A stretch of 64,000 nt of DNA from Ipomoea triloba. Taxonomy: Eukaryota > Streptophyta > Magnoliopsida > Solanales > Convolvulaceae. The notes under the pieces are model-generated. The model had not been told where the DNA came from. It saw only the letters and a program-made list of their open reading frames with translations, and searched no databases. Numbering within the stretch: position 1 is the stretch's first letter; every line of letters begins with the position of its first letter. The DNA lies in contig NC_044916.1 of NCBI RefSeq assembly GCF_003576645.1, forward strand, positions 17,241,599 through 17,305,598, read 5' to 3'. A program made the translations under genes and the position numbers. Below, piece by piece: positions 1 through 11,765 of the stretch.

Positions 1-3000
1 AGAATAGGCGGAACGTGTTGGACGCGGCGCGTCCAGTGGAGTCCAGTAGGTTCGAGAGTAAGATCAAATTGTATAAGCTTTGATTATTATTATTGATGTT
101 TAGATGATGGGGTTGTAATGAACCTAAGAGGTTATGAGAATGATGATGATGTTATAACATGTTGATACATGGGTTATGAAATGGTGATAAAGTTAAGATG
201 GTTATTACTGATGATTGTAATGATTATAGATAGTAATTAGAGCTTAATTAAGGACTTAGTAATTAATGATGGATTAACAATGGAGTTCAGGAGGTAATTA
301 AGCTCTAATTATAGTGATTAAGGACTGATAACAGTTATTAAGGTTTAATGACTGGATGAATAGACGGAATGGTAATTAATATATTATCAAGGTGGGACTA
401 ATTATTTGAAGGATTATATTTGATGATTATTGTGAGATCTTTGTTATGGGCAATACTCTCTATTCGGTGGTTATGTTGAAAGATTGGAACTACTCCTTTC
501 GAATTTATTTGGAGAGGTTGGAATTCTCTCTTTGGTTATTATTTTAAGAACTTGGAAGTGATTCTTTTGATTTGGGGATTGTTGGTGTTTACTTGAGGAT
601 TTAAAATATCTCTTTGGTAAAGATATTATGGTTTAAAGGAATTTTGAGTGGTGATGATATTACGATATTTATTAAGGAAATTGTTATATGGAAATATTGA
701 GATAAAGATTGAATATGGTGAATTTTGAGGAAATAGTTGTTGAACGACTTTGGATTATGGTTAGGTAATGACTTTACCTCAAGTTACGATCTAATGGTGT
801 TGATCATGGTGGAAGTTGTCAATGGAAATAATGACAAGGACAGCTATCTATTATTAGTTAATGGTGGAACCATGATTATGGATCACCGACGATGATTGGA
901 TTGTAAGATGAATTGAGATTCATGATAAGGAATAAGGTTAAGGATGTTAATATTAATGGTGCTATGAATCGATTGATTCATAAATGATTGACTATGGGTT
1001 CATACTATTATAATAATAGTATTGGAAATGGATATATGTAGTGTTAGTAGAATATACAAGTGTATAACTTGCTGGATTGAATTCAAGTATGAGACTTGAA
1101 TATGAAGTATATCCAAGAATATCCTAGTATTGTATATGATGAAGTATCCGATGAGTGACCAACTTGTGTCCAGTTATACTTTCTTCCAATCTTTGCTCGT
1201 GCTTGAGCCATGTTTGAAAAGCCTTTCGGCAAGTAAAAATGTTTATAAAACTTACGTTGAAAAACGTATGCTATTTTGATATAAAGGTTGTCAAAACCTT
1301 ATTGTTGAGAAAATGATGTTTGAAAAGCCTGCGGGCAGAGAAAGTCTTTTGAAAATCCTTCAGGGGCTAAAGAGGTAGCCGATTTCCAATATTGGACTCA
1401 TTTGTGAATTATGTCCAAAGAAATGATTGTTGTAAGAGAACTGAAGGAAGGATCACGTTTTCAAACCCTTAGTTTCTAAAGTGAATTGAGGAGGACCTTG
1501 ATTGACCTACGGGAGGGCTTAATTGCCATGGCCCGGGGTTGTTGATATGATTGACCTACGGGAGGGCTTAATTGCCATGGCCCGGGGTTGTTGATATGAT
1601 TGTCCTACAGGAGGGCTTAAATGCCATGGCCTGATGGTTGTTTATTTGACAAACCTCATGGGAGGGCTTAAAGTGCCATGGCCCAGTGGTTTTGTTTATG
1701 TCCCTTGACAAACCTCATGGGAGGGCTTAAAGTGCCATGGCCCAGTGGTTTTGTTTATGTCCCTTGACAAACCTCATGGGAGGGCTTAAAGTGCCATGGC
1801 CCAGTGGTTTTGTTTATGTCCCTTGACAAACCTCATGGGAGGGCTTAAAGTGCCATGGCCCAGTGGTTTTGTTTATGTCTCCTTGACAAACCTCATGGGA
1901 GGGCTTAAAGTGCCATGGCCCAGTGGTTTTGTTTATGTCGCATGACAAACCTCATGGGAGGGCTTAAAGTGCCATGGCCCAGTGGTTTTGTTTATGTCCC
2001 TTGACAAACCTCATGGGAGGGCTTAAAGTGCCATGGCCCAGTGGTTTTGTTTATGTCTCCTTGACAAACCTCATGGGAGGGCTTAAAGTGCCATGGCCCA
2101 GTGGTTTTGTTTATGCCGTATGACATGCAATTCATACTGAGGGCGAAGTCTATTCGCCGGGTACTGTATCACTCGTAAGCTGCGGTTTGCGGGGGTGTGC
2201 ACACTTAAGTATGGTTACTCATGAAATATCGGGCAAGATTCGTTTCAACGAGCCTAGTTAGGCCAACTAGGATTCATTGTAACGATCCGGTATAGATCCA
2301 GGGGAATCGATAAGATACAGGGGGATGCCAGACATTGACCCCGAGTCGAGACCCAAGTGGAAAGGAGGGGACAAGATTGGTTGCTCCTAAGGCCTCAAGC
2401 TCTCAAGTTAAGGAAACTAAGGATATATTTTTTATAATGAAGGGTAGTTACGCTGTAACTACGAGAGAAGAGAAAGGTGTTAAGGGCTAGCACTGAAGTA
2501 TGCTAGCGAATTCGTTTTCTTGAGATGATTAGTAAGGAAATTTCCCTGTGATGAGGGACTGAAAGGAGAAATGATGAGTGGGAAAGATTAGAAGTTTTAC
2601 AGCAGAAAAACTTATGATTTTCAATATCTATTTGTATTCTCAAATGATTTTGTCTTACGAGACGAGTGGATGTTGTTTCACTAAATGTTTTCAAACCTTT
2701 GTCTACTTTTGAGTGACATCGGATTTCCTTACTTAGCCGTCGCGCTAACTGCACTTCAATGTGTTTCTTATCAGTTGCAGATTAGTGTGGGCCCCTGTAG
2801 CCGATGAGCTCGGAATAGAAGGGAAGTACAGGTTGAGGTCTACTCTTTGATGTAGACAGGGATTGTTATTAATGTTGTAAGTTTAGCCTGTGCACTTAGA
2901 GTGGAGTTTGTCAAAGAGGTGATAGAATTCACTCTAGGTGTGGCGGTAGCACCCGGTTTTCTGTTGATATGATGTAAGCTTCCGCAGCGTTTTATTACGG

Positions 3001-3041
3001 ATTTTGTAATAAATGTAAGAGTTGAAAATTGGGGTGTTACA
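1..3041. mobile_element. Ty3/gypsy-type LTR relic (left end outside window)
   Basis: There is no coding sequence here. The segment ends at 3041 with GGGGTGTTACA, the reverse complement of TGTAACACCCC, a common terminus of large plant gypsy (Tekay/Del-like) LTRs. Immediately beyond it an unrelated copia gag begins, so 3041/3042 is an insertion border. Long AT-rich sequence with an internal tandem array fits an LTR of more than 3 kb, either solo or part of an element continuing to the left. If the terminus is the LTR start, the element lies on the minus strand. The gypsy assignment is inferred from the terminus only, because no pol domain is visible. Confidence 0.55.
1500..2120. repeat. Tandem array of 49-bp then 59-bp units
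   Basis: Three units of about 49 bp (starting near 1501, 1550 and 1599) share GGGAGGGCTTAA and TGCCATGGCCC. They are followed by about eight units of 59-60 bp that carry the same core plus an added TTTTGTTTATGTCCCTTGA segment. The 59-bp units are almost identical to each other, while the 49-bp units are more diverged, so the longer unit seems to have expanded recently within the LTR. Confidence 0.9.
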
Positions 3042-3384
3042 GTTTTTCTTCCTATCATCGCTTGTCCATTCTTCCTTTGGTTTTGGAACGTACTTTGGTG
3101 TGTCTTTGGTTTGCTCTACAGCAATGTTGACCATTAGGATTTTGACTAGTCTAGATGTTATAACCTCGGCCATCTCATCATGGAGGGCTGATAAGTACGC
3201 AAGCATGCGTGTTTTCCAGTCATCGAACCTGCTAAGATCAAAAAGAAGATGTCTCGACAACATGATATCCATATCGAAAACTTTAGCTCGTGCTTTGAAA
3301 AACATTTGAAAATTTTCAAAGAAGGATCTCTAGGCAATATAAACAAAGGTTTATATCGATCAGAGAACTTGCTCTGATACCAAT
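3042..3384 (-). pseudogene. Ty1/copia gag 5' fragment with primer-binding site
   Basis: On the minus strand the sequence next to the LTR reads TGGTATCAGAGC (complement at about 3371-3382), the primer-binding site matching plant initiator tRNA-Met. Downstream, a frame encodes the beginning of a copia gag (UBN2/gag-polypeptide type) with the WKTRM and PKPKEEWT motifs typical of the family. The frame is shifted and contains stops, and it is cut at 3041/3042 by the gypsy LTR, so the rest of the element lies beyond that insertion or is lost. It is a dead fragment. The copia identity is well supported by the PBS, the adjacent LTR and these motifs together. Confidence 0.8.
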
Positions 3385-5063
3385 TGTTGGTCCTGAGGGG
3401 ATGGGGTACAAGTCTAGAGGGGGGGGTGAATAGACTTGTATAAGATTTTGCAAATCTTTTCGACCTCTCGTGTGTATTGGACTTAGGATGTTTAGGTCCA
3501 CTACCTCACAAGATGAAGACAAAGTTATCCCCTTTTAATTAGCACGAGTTTGAGTTAGTTCGAGAGGTGTGATTATATGCAGTGCAGTTCGAGAGATAGG
3601 TTAGCGAGAGATAAAAGTAGAAAGTAAATGCGAGAGAGATTTTTAAGTGGTTTAGTCAACCCGCCTACGTCCACTCTTCTTCTAGAAACTCTCTAGAAAG
3701 ATTGCACTAAAACTTCCCTTTTTAGTACAATATCGAGCGCTTGAGCTTTGATCACGAAGCCCGCCTCAAGCCTCAGGTTTTTCGCCCCGCTTCTTGTTAC
3801 TCCACCTCTCGAGCACTTGAGCTTTGATCACCAAGCCCGCCTCAAGCCTCAGGATCTTCACAAGACAGCTCCCAGATTACTCTGCCTCTTCTTGCCTTCT
3901 CCAAAGCAAGGTTGTTCTGGTTGTCACAGGTTGTGTGTAACAATCTCCAATCTGACCAAAAGCTATCGTTGGATAATCTTCTTTGTTGAGCAGCTTTGAT
4001 CACCTTCTAGATATGTATGAGTTGTAGTTATGTAACTCTCTCTAACACTTAGATGTGTTTTCTCGCACTTGTGAATATCAAGGATGATATTCCAGATTAA
4101 GCACTTGCACTTTGAACGTTTGAATTAGACACCTCTTATGATAGCTAGAATTCTCGAACCTTTTTTTTTTCATTCCTGTTGAACTTGTGTCTTCACATCC
4201 TTAAATATGAGAGTTGAGGAATAATTCCGTTGGAGGGAAAATTATTCCGTTTGAAATCTGTCTCCCATGCTGATTATGGGACTTGCACATTTTCAGCATT
4301 TTCAATGGAGTGGTGGTCTTGTAACTTGAGCCTTTTGTCTTGTAGTGGATATCCCATATTCCACTATCTTGAGTCCATGCTCCACTTACTCCTTTTGACA
4401 AAAGTTACTCTTTTTATATTCCCACTGATCCTTGTTTTAGGGAATAAGACCGACTTAGGATTGGTGCACTTTCTATCCGTTAGTTGTGGAATTTTGACGT
4501 GGCATCCACTTTCGGCTGTTTTGTGTTCCCATACAATATTCTTTTGGCACCTCCTTAATATTTTATCTCCATGATATTCTTCTTCTCCAAACTTGGATTA
4601 CTTCATCCATGCGTGTTAATCCTCATACAGTCCTTGGAGAAGTACTAGTTCATCGAGACTATAGTTGAGGTCTCGACTACTTGATGTCTCGATCTTATGT
4701 CTCGAACTGGATCGATGTCTCGATCTTATGTCTCGAACTGGATCGATGTCTCGAGAGATTCCATCTCTCGAACTCTTCTTATGTCTCGAGACTTAGTTGA
4801 TGTCTCGCAGACCCTTATTCCTCCAGTGATGTTTCGTGCCTTCTTCTGATCTAATTATGAACAACTTACAACACGAAACCTCTAAGATGTTCAAACAAGT
4901 TTACTTTAAGCTTAAATATTTTCCGAGTTGAGCTCAATTACCCGGTTGTATTTTCGCTCTTAGTTTACTTGTCGAACTTACATATATGTCCTATCTATCG
5001 AGACTTAGGGGATTGTGTTTTACACTTGGTATCATCAAAACCTATTACAATATGTTCCTAACA
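3385..5063 (-). mobile_element. 5' LTR of minus-strand Ty1/copia element (1.68 kb)
   Basis: The segment starts TGTTGGTCC and ends CCTAACA on the plus strand, so it has TG...CA ends on either strand. It abuts the minus-strand PBS. A copy of about the same length lies at 56234-57899 in opposite orientation, which defines both borders. The interior near 4670-4810 has short repeats of a TGTCTCGA motif. The intact LTR could still carry a promoter that reads leftward, although its own gag is truncated. Confidence 0.85.
4670..4812. repeat. Short direct repeats around TCTCGA inside copia LTR
   Basis: The motif (G)ATGTCTCGA or TTATGTCTCGAACTGGATC recurs about eight times at irregular 15-30-bp spacing. 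The same cluster recurs, diverged, in the solo LTR near 56490-56660. Such short repeats in the upstream part of a copia LTR often sit in the U3 promoter region; that role is inferred. Confidence 0.6.
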
Positions 5064-5466
5064 CACACAACCATGCACTGACGCCAATTTTGTTTGTTCA
5101 CAAATAAAATTAACATATTTTATATTCTACAGTACATCTGGTACTGTCCGTATCAAACATGCCTTCGGAATTCAACATATTAATTCCCTCCTACTCACAA
5201 TGCGTACACTATCAAATACCAAAGTTATCCCCAGGCAAACAAAATTTCCATTGCGTATGCAGTAATCTAGTTGTCTATAACTTCACAGTTTTTCCACCCA
5301 TATTGATGTTAAATAGTTTGAATACATTACCTGAGTCAGGAAACTCGATGTTCGCAGATTTGATTTGCTTCTCTTCTCGCCCTAACACGATGTGCAAATC
5401 CTAACTCTGTAAGCGGTGTGCGACTGCAACTCTGTAGTAAATTCCTACCGTGATTATACTTCCTTA
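5064..5466. other. Intergenic, no gene seen
   Basis: AT-rich sequence between the copia LTR and a Helitron-like terminus. The 81-codon frame here has no recognisable domain and its composition does not look coding. Confidence 0.5.
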
Positions 5467-6390
5467 CTAGTTTTATATATGGGTTAATGCCTAATGTTTA
5501 TATTTAAATAAAGGAATAAGTTTCAAATTGGCCACTGAACATAACCTGAAAGTACAATTAGGCCACTGAACAAAAAAAATGTGCAATTATTAGACCACTG
5601 AACACTCCAAATGCATGCAATTTCACAAGATAGCAGGTTACCTTCCTTTTCATTAGGTTGTCTGCTTACATAAATGATGAGTTGACATTTTAAAATATTT
5701 TTTTAATAATAAACTTTAAAATTAAAAATTAAAAATTAATTACAAATATTAAAAAAAATTAATTAAAATATTTAGAAATATTAATATTAAAAAAATAATA
5801 TTTTTAATTTTTAATTTTTATTTTTAATATTTATTAAATAATAAACTTTTAAAAAATTAATTAAAAATATTAATATTAAAAATTAAAAAAGTAATATTAA
5901 AAATATTTTAAAAATAATATTTAAAATTAATATTTTTTAATTTTTAATTTTTAGATTTTTATATTTATAAATTATTTTAAAATGCCACATCACCATCCAT
6001 GTAAGCAGGCAACCTGATGAAATGGAAGGTAACCTGCTATCAGGTAAATTTGCATGCATTTGGAGTGTTGAGTGACCTAATTGTACTTTTTTTTTCGTTC
6101 AGTGGCCTAATTGCACTTTCAGGTTACGTTCAATGACCAATTTGAACCTTATTCCTTAAATAAATATTTGAAAGTATATCAATGCAAGATTATATAGGAG
6201 GAGTTTATACATGGGTAATTGAATGTCGACTTTTTTTAATTTAAATATCTAACTCAAAGTATATGAATCCAAGATAATATAGAAAATTCATTATAATTAT
6301 TACTAAAATAAATGTTTGCAACCTTGTAAAATCGATAGTCTAAATATTTGGTCTAAAAATGATAGTCTAAATAAATACTACTTTTTATTT
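5467..6390 (-). mobile_element. Helitron-like non-autonomous element, interrupted by a MULE
   Basis: Plus-strand ACTAGTTTTATATATGGG at 5466-5483 is the reverse complement of the 3' end of the element that terminates at 11342. The sequence on both sides of the MULE (to about 6390) matches the reverse complement of 11060-11340. Ending in CTAG next to a T fits a Helitron, but the terminal hairpin present in the 11342 copy is missing here. The outer (5') limit is uncertain. Confidence 0.5.
5513..6155. mobile_element. 643-bp Mutator-like (MULE) foldback element, TSD TTAAATAAA
   Basis: Long terminal inverted repeats of about 140 bp start GGAATAAG at 5513 and end CTTATTCC at 6155. A perfect 9-bp direct repeat, TTAAATAAA, flanks it at 5504-5512 and 6156-6164; 9 bp is the hallmark of the Mutator superfamily. 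The interior is almost pure A/T with no ORF, so it is non-autonomous. The empty site exists once in the window: the related copy near 11275-11300 has a single TTAAATAAA (in reverse complement) at the matching place. Confidence 0.88.
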
Positions 6391-6560
6391 GAATTTTTCT
6401 AAGTATTCTTAATTCTCTTTTGAGTAACACTGTCATTGTCTTCATCTTTACTATTTGTTATCTTCCTTTTTGTTGGTAGTGTGTTATTTGCAATTCAGTT
6501 ATTCTTGGTAGCATAGATGACAACGTCATGCAATAAGATTATGATATAGGAGCTATGGAC

Positions 6561-6800
6561 TTTCCTTTAGGTGTTCTGCTTGGGGTTCATTTGGTTCAAC
6601 CCTTTCCTTTAGGTGTTCTGCTTGGGGTTCATTTGGTTCAACCATTTCCTTTAGGTGTTCTGCTTGGGGTTCATTTGGTTCAACCATTATTGTTGAATGT
6701 TCTGCTTGGGGTTCATTTGGTTCAACCATTATTGTTGAATGAGTTATTGTGGATACATTTGGTTCAACCATTATTGTTGAATGAGTTATTGTGGATAGAG
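6561..6800. repeat. 42-bp coding-like minisatellite (about 5-6 units)
   Basis: Units of 42 bp share GGTTCATTTGGTTCAACC. The period is a multiple of three, so both strands stay open: plus reads a 14-residue hydrophobic repeat, minus a polar repeat containing VEPNEPQAEH. The minus-strand version continues into lysine- and aspartate-rich coding-like sequence down to about 6420. I do not recognise the protein. It may be a captured exon fragment or simply a minisatellite with no stop codons. Confidence 0.7.
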
Positions 6801-6819
6801 AAATCCATAGTTTAAGAAA

Positions 6820-7402
6820 GAAGATTAAATAAATTAATAAAAATTTGAAAATTTAAAATATTATATATTCCAAAGATATTAAAAGGTATTTTCTCGCTTC
6901 AATTTGCTGGGTAATGGGTTATTTGAGTACTTTCATTGTCAACAAATCCCCCAAGTAGTTAATATGATTGATTTCAAACCATTTTTTTTTATGTTTTTCA
7001 TGGTATTAAAGAAATACATATGTATCATTTTTTGGTGTAACTACTAATTTATTTAATTCAATAAGAGTAAAATATAGCGATTCCGCTTCAATTTGTTGGA
7101 TTATTTGAGTACTCTATTTGTCAATCAATCCCCAAGTAGTTAATATAATTAGCTTCAAATTATTTAAATTTTTTTCTCATAGTATTAATAAAATACTTGG
7201 TAAATAAATATATAACATTATTTTGTACTATAACTTTGATATTTAATTACAAGATATTATAAAAATAAGATAATGGACAATGTAATGAATATCAATTGAT
7301 AAATTTGAATGTAAAGAATTTTTGCATGAGAGAAAATAAAGACAATATAACTAATGAAATTATTTCTCTTATTTAATTTAATTTTTTGATAATGAATAAT
7401 TT
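6820..7402. other. AT-rich intergenic repeats, no gene
   Basis: Contains two diverged copies (about 6885-6975 and 7075-7160) of a segment with TTCAATTTGTTGGATTATTTGAGTAC-like sequence, each near a second shared block with AAAGAAATACATATGTATCA. This looks like an old local duplication of a non-autonomous element. No coding potential was seen. Confidence 0.5.
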
Positions 7403-7883
7403 TTTCAAACAAAGGTATTGTAGACACATTATTCTAAATTAAAGAAATACATATGTATCATTTTTTGTTGTAGTTACTAATTTATTTAATTTAATAAGAA
7501 TAAATAGAGTGAGAAACTTAATTATGTCAAATTTGATTGAGATGAGGTTCGAACATAAGATCTTTCTTATAGAAATTAATGGGTAAGTTAAAATTTAACG
7601 GAATATTAACGGAGAAGTGAATATTTAACGGAAAACTTAACGGATAATCATAAAAGTAAGGTTAAATTAGGTAATCTCTATTAATAATATTATAAAAGTA
7701 AGGTTAAATTAGGTAATCTCTATTAATAATATTAATCTGAATTATCTTAATTAGGTAATCTCTATTAATAATATTAATCTGAATTATCTTAACCATCTAA
7801 TCTCTATTAATAATATTAATCTGAATTATCTTAACCATCTACCCATTTTAGGCATAACTCTCTTTGGCTCTTATTAGTATATA
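7403..7883. mobile_element. Dispersed repeat shared with 11346-11760
   Basis: About 180 bp (7410-7585) matches 11346-11530 in direct orientation. The far ends also match: GGCTTAACT...TTTGGCTC and CTTATTAGTATA near 7850-7880 and 11635-11763. Two copies with shared ends suggest a non-autonomous transposon family. No coding content and no clear terminal structure was seen. Confidence 0.45.
7648..7843. repeat. Tandem duplications of about 45-50 bp
   Basis: The block TAATCTCTATTAATAATATTA occurs four times, alternately joined to AAAAGTAAGGTTAAATTAGG or to TCTGAATTATCTTAACCATC. This is two overlapping local tandem duplications inside the dispersed repeat at 7403-7883. Confidence 0.8.
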
Positions 7884-7910
7884 CTAGTATTTTGTACGCG
7901 CGATGCGCGA
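7884..7910 (-). mobile_element. Helitron-type 3' terminus (minus strand)
   Basis: On the minus strand a GC-rich hairpin CGCGCATCGCGCG (7897-7909) is followed by a 9-nt spacer and CTAG (7887-7884), next to a T. This is the signature of a Helitron 3' end (hairpin, about 10 nt, CTRR, insertion between A and T). The element would extend rightward; its 5' end was not identified. Confidence 0.5.
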
Positions 7911-8327
7911 AAACTTATGCTCAATATTAAAATATTAATAAATAAAAATAATTAAAATGTATAATTCAAATTATATATACACAAATAATATATGTATTTT
8001 ATACACACATATATGATTTACCATTCATAGAAATTTAATTAAAATATAATCAACCATTAAATAGAAATTAATAATTTTAATAAAATGAAAATTAAAGAAT
8101 AGGAAAAAGATATGATAGATATAGGTGTAGGGTAATAATGATAGAGTTAAAACTAACGGTGTTATAACGGTGTAAGGGTAGTTTTGTAAAACAAGAATGT
8201 AGTAGGGACAATTTTGTCTAATAACATTGAAATGTACAACATTTAAAGTAAAATGTACAACATTTATTAGCATCCAAAAAGAGGACATAAATCAAGGATA
8301 TAACCTTGATTGGGATTTATTATATTT

Positions 8328-8358
8328 TTAGATATATATATATATATATATATATATA
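8328..8358. repeat. TA microsatellite
   Basis: Uninterrupted (TA)n between AGATATATATA and TATAGTAG. It lies in gene-free sequence. Confidence 0.9.
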
Positions 8359-8556
8359 GTAGATATCCGAAAAAATAGAAATAAAAAATTTAATCCATAA
8401 TTAGTCTGTGTATTCCTGTAATTACCCTTTTTTAACTTCTTGTAGCTTCCTTTTTAATTTGGTTTCCTTTCATATTAGCCGTCCGTGTACTATAATCCAA
8501 TGGCATAAAATTGTCCACACTTTTTATTTTAAGGGTGTTTGCATGTGGATGCAACC

Positions 8557-8558
<2 letters not shown>

Positions 8559-8637
<79 letters not shown>

Positions 8638-8638
8638 N

Positions 8639-8672
<34 letters not shown>
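8559..8672. repeat. Long (TA)n microsatellite with an ambiguous base
   Basis: About 113 bp of perfect AT/TA repeat; position 8638 is N, so the true length is unsure. Open frames across it are artefacts of the repeat. Confidence 0.95.
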
Positions 8673-8676
<4 letters not shown>

Positions 8677-10588
8677 AATTAATACTGCAAATGCCTACAC
8701 AATCAATAAACTTACGATTTCTAAGCACCAAACATACGCAAAGACTACACAAAAACTTGTATCGCAAAACTTACTCAGAAGAAATAATAGCGAAAATAGC
8801 AAAACATACGAATAATGATCACCGACGAAGTTAATAGCGAAGGAAGACGACGAATAATAAATTAATTGTCATGTCATCAATGACTAGTCAAGCGGGATAA
8901 TTTTGGCCTAATTACATAATTTTAGGTGGTTTAGAGACTCAATTACAATGTTTTTTTTTTATAGTTCGATCCATATTCGTGTGTAGTTCATTGATCTATT
9001 TGAGCATTGTTTCTATTTATCGATGAAAGCGTATATCGGCCAACAAATGCATGTTAAAACTGAAATAATGGGTTTGTTTTCTAAAACAATGTATTCTTTG
9101 GTAAATAACATTTTCGCATAATTTTTAATTGTGATTAACTTTAGCTTTTGGTCATATAGCTAATATAAATGTTTGGTAAATACTTTTTGAAATAACCTTT
9201 TTGGACCCAAAAAGCTGATAGAAAAAAACACAAAGAATTTATCAAATTTCATTAATAGTTAAACACCCCCTACTTCCTTTCTAAAATAGTCAAATTGTAG
9301 GATCCCCTCACCTCAATCTTTTTTTTTAATTTATATTTTACTCACATATTTTTATTATATTTATTTTAAATTTTAATGTGCCTGTTTATGAAAATATTAA
9401 AAAAAAACTAATATTTTTAATTAAATATTCAGTAATTTTTATTTTTATTAAATATAAAGAATAGTTATTAAAATAATTTTTGTTTATATTTTATGTGTGT
9501 GCGTGACTAAGGCCTTTCCTGTCTACGTAAAGGTGAAGGTACTAAAACTGGTTGCGAGACGAAATGGGGTTTCGATTCTCTTTGTGTTTTCTTGTGGATT
9601 TTGTTCACATGGTAGTTGTCAGTTGGTACACAATCAGCATCTTTGAGCTGGCAAATTATACTAAGGATCAAGTAATCGTTGTACCATATATTATAGTTCA
9701 TACTGCATTATGAATCCTGGTTCAATTCATGTACTTGTATTTTGTGTTATGACTTTTTATGTCTTATATATGTTATGAAATTCGGTATTTTATAAATAAT
9801 TCTGTATCTTGAACAAATTAGTAATTGTGTCTTATTTTATGATTTTTGTGTTTTTTATTGTGAAATTTTGTGCCTATAAAAATAAATTATGCGCATAAAT
9901 CAGATTTGAAAAATAAGTAAATATATAACATGTGTATGTGTTGTGTTATGTTTTTGTGTCTTGTGTTATGAAATTATGTATCTATCTCGTATTTTCATTC
10001 TAGTTCGGTCCATAATGTCATGATATGTGTCTTGTGTTCTGATTTTTTGTGTTTTGTGTTATGAAATTATGTAACTTACGTGTATGTGTTATGTATCTCG
10101 TTGTTTTAATCCATGATCCATAATGCTATATATGTGGACCTTGGTTCATGATATAAATTACCAAGATTAGGGTTTAATTATCTTTTATCGTGGACTTGTT
10201 CCAAAATAACCTTTATATTATATGGTTGCAGTTGACATATTTTGTAACTAAAATTAACAATTTATGTGCCTCATATAAATTGAAGGCCCATAACATATTA
10301 ATTATAGACACATATAAAATAGTAACTACATACACATAAACTGTTAACTGCAGGTACAAAATATGTTAACTGCAGACACATATATAATTTAACAATATAT
10401 TATGTGTTTGCAGTTAACATATTTTGTACTTGCAGTTAACAGTTTATGTGTCTGTAGTTAATATGTTATATGCATTTAATTTATTTACAGATACAAAATG
10501 TTAATTGCAAGTACATAATATATCAATCAAGTTTTTTTTTTTTTTACTAAAGTTCACAATACAAGATGAACCTTTGTCCATAGTATAT
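8673..10588. other. Gene-free AT-rich region
   Basis: No ORF with a recognisable domain. At 9740-10130 the phrase TTGTGTTATGAAATT(A/T)TGT recurs several times as degenerate repeats. Between 10280 and 10500 words such as GTTAACTGCAG and ACATATAA recur on both strands, which looks like a decayed foldback. Confidence 0.5.
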
Positions 10589-10735
10589 ATAACAATTGCT
10601 TTGAACTTGCCTCTTTTTGTCGACAAAATTTTATTTATTAATTAATTTATTTTAAAGACTATAACAATTGCTTTGAACTTGCCTCTTTTTGTCGACAAAA
10701 TTTTATTTATTAATTAATTTATTTTAAAGACTTAT
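10589..10735. repeat. 72-bp perfect tandem duplication
   Basis: The segment beginning AACAATTGCTTTGAACTTGC at 10591 is repeated at 10663 with essentially no differences through TATTTTAAAGACT. It contains GTCGAC and an A/T tail. Such identity implies a recent slip or repair duplication. Confidence 0.9.
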
Positions 10736-10945
10736 AAGCTTAATTTATTAATAAATTAAGGAAATTATCTACAACTCTAGAATCCGCCAAAAACAAAATC
10801 CCTCCCATCCCATATGTGGATAGAGTGGCCCTCAAAGATGGGTGACAAAGTGACAAAGATAAGAGTTAGATTGGTATCAATTGATAGGACTCAAATATTT
10901 AGATATGTGTGTGTATGCGTGTGTGTGTATATATATATAAATATG

Positions 10946-11342
10946 TAACTCAAAGTATATGAATCCAAGATAATATAGAAAATTCATTATAATTGTCACT
11001 ATAATAAATGTTTGCAACTTTGTAAATCGGTAGTGTAAATATACTTGTCCTAAAAATGATCTAAATAAATACTAATTTTAGTACTATCATTTTTAGATCA
11101 AATATTTAGACTATCGATTTTACAAGGTTGCAAACATTTATTTTAGTAATAATTATAATGAATTTTCTATATTATCTTGGATTCATATACTTTGAGTTAG
11201 ATATTTAAATAAAAAAATTCGACATTCAGTTACCCATGTATAAACTTCTCCTATATAATCTTGCATTAATATACTTTCAAATATTTATTTAAATATAAAC
11301 ATTGGACATTAACCCATTCGCGCAATGCGCGTATAAAACTAG
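10946..11342 (+). mobile_element. Foldback/Helitron-like element with CTAG terminus
   Basis: Two arms of about 120-130 bp (10946-11078 and 11085-11205) are inverted copies of each other and could form a long hairpin. The right arm continues to a 3' end at 11342: a hairpin CGCGCAATGCGCG at 11319-11331, a 7-nt spacer, CTAG at 11339-11342, then T. That end fits Helitrons. The right half is the reverse complement of 5467-6390 (minus the MULE), which makes this the empty-site copy. TG/TA dinucleotide runs sit just upstream at 10903-10935. Confidence 0.6.
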
Positions 11343-11345
11343 TTT

Positions 11346-11765
11346 TCAAATAAAGGCATTGTAGACGCATAATTCTAAATTAAAGAAATATATATCTATC
11401 ATTTTTGTTGTAGCTACTAATTTATTTAATTTAATAAGAGTAAAATAGAGTGAACAATTTAATTATACCAAATTTGATTGGGATGAGGTTTGGACATAAG
11501 ACCTTTGTTATTGAAATTAATGAGGAAGTTAATAATTAAGGATAATTTTGAAATTCTCAAAGAAAAATAAAAATCTAAACAATCTGAACCATCCATTTGA
11601 TTTTATAATTTGCAGTCATTTTTTTCTTCCCGTTATAGGCTTAACTTTGTTTGGCTCTTTTTTTTTTTTTTTTTTAAAAAAAAAAAACTAAAAACTTAAT
11701 GCATTAAATCACGAGAAAGACAGTTTACAAGGAAACTAGGTAGGACAGACTCTTATTAGTATAGT
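11346..11765. mobile_element. Second copy of dispersed repeat (see 7403-7883)
   Basis: It starts directly after the CTAG of the preceding element and matches 7403-7883 at both ends. The middle differs by a T/A homopolymer stretch near 11660-11690. No coding content. Confidence 0.45.

Noticed and set aside
1500..2120. CRISPR-like array
   Set aside because: Tandem units are contiguous with no unique spacers, the sequence is a plant LTR, and no cas genes exist.
8432..8834. Long ORFs across the TA microsatellite
   Set aside because: They consist of alternating Tyr-Ile residues from (TA)n and one N; no gene.
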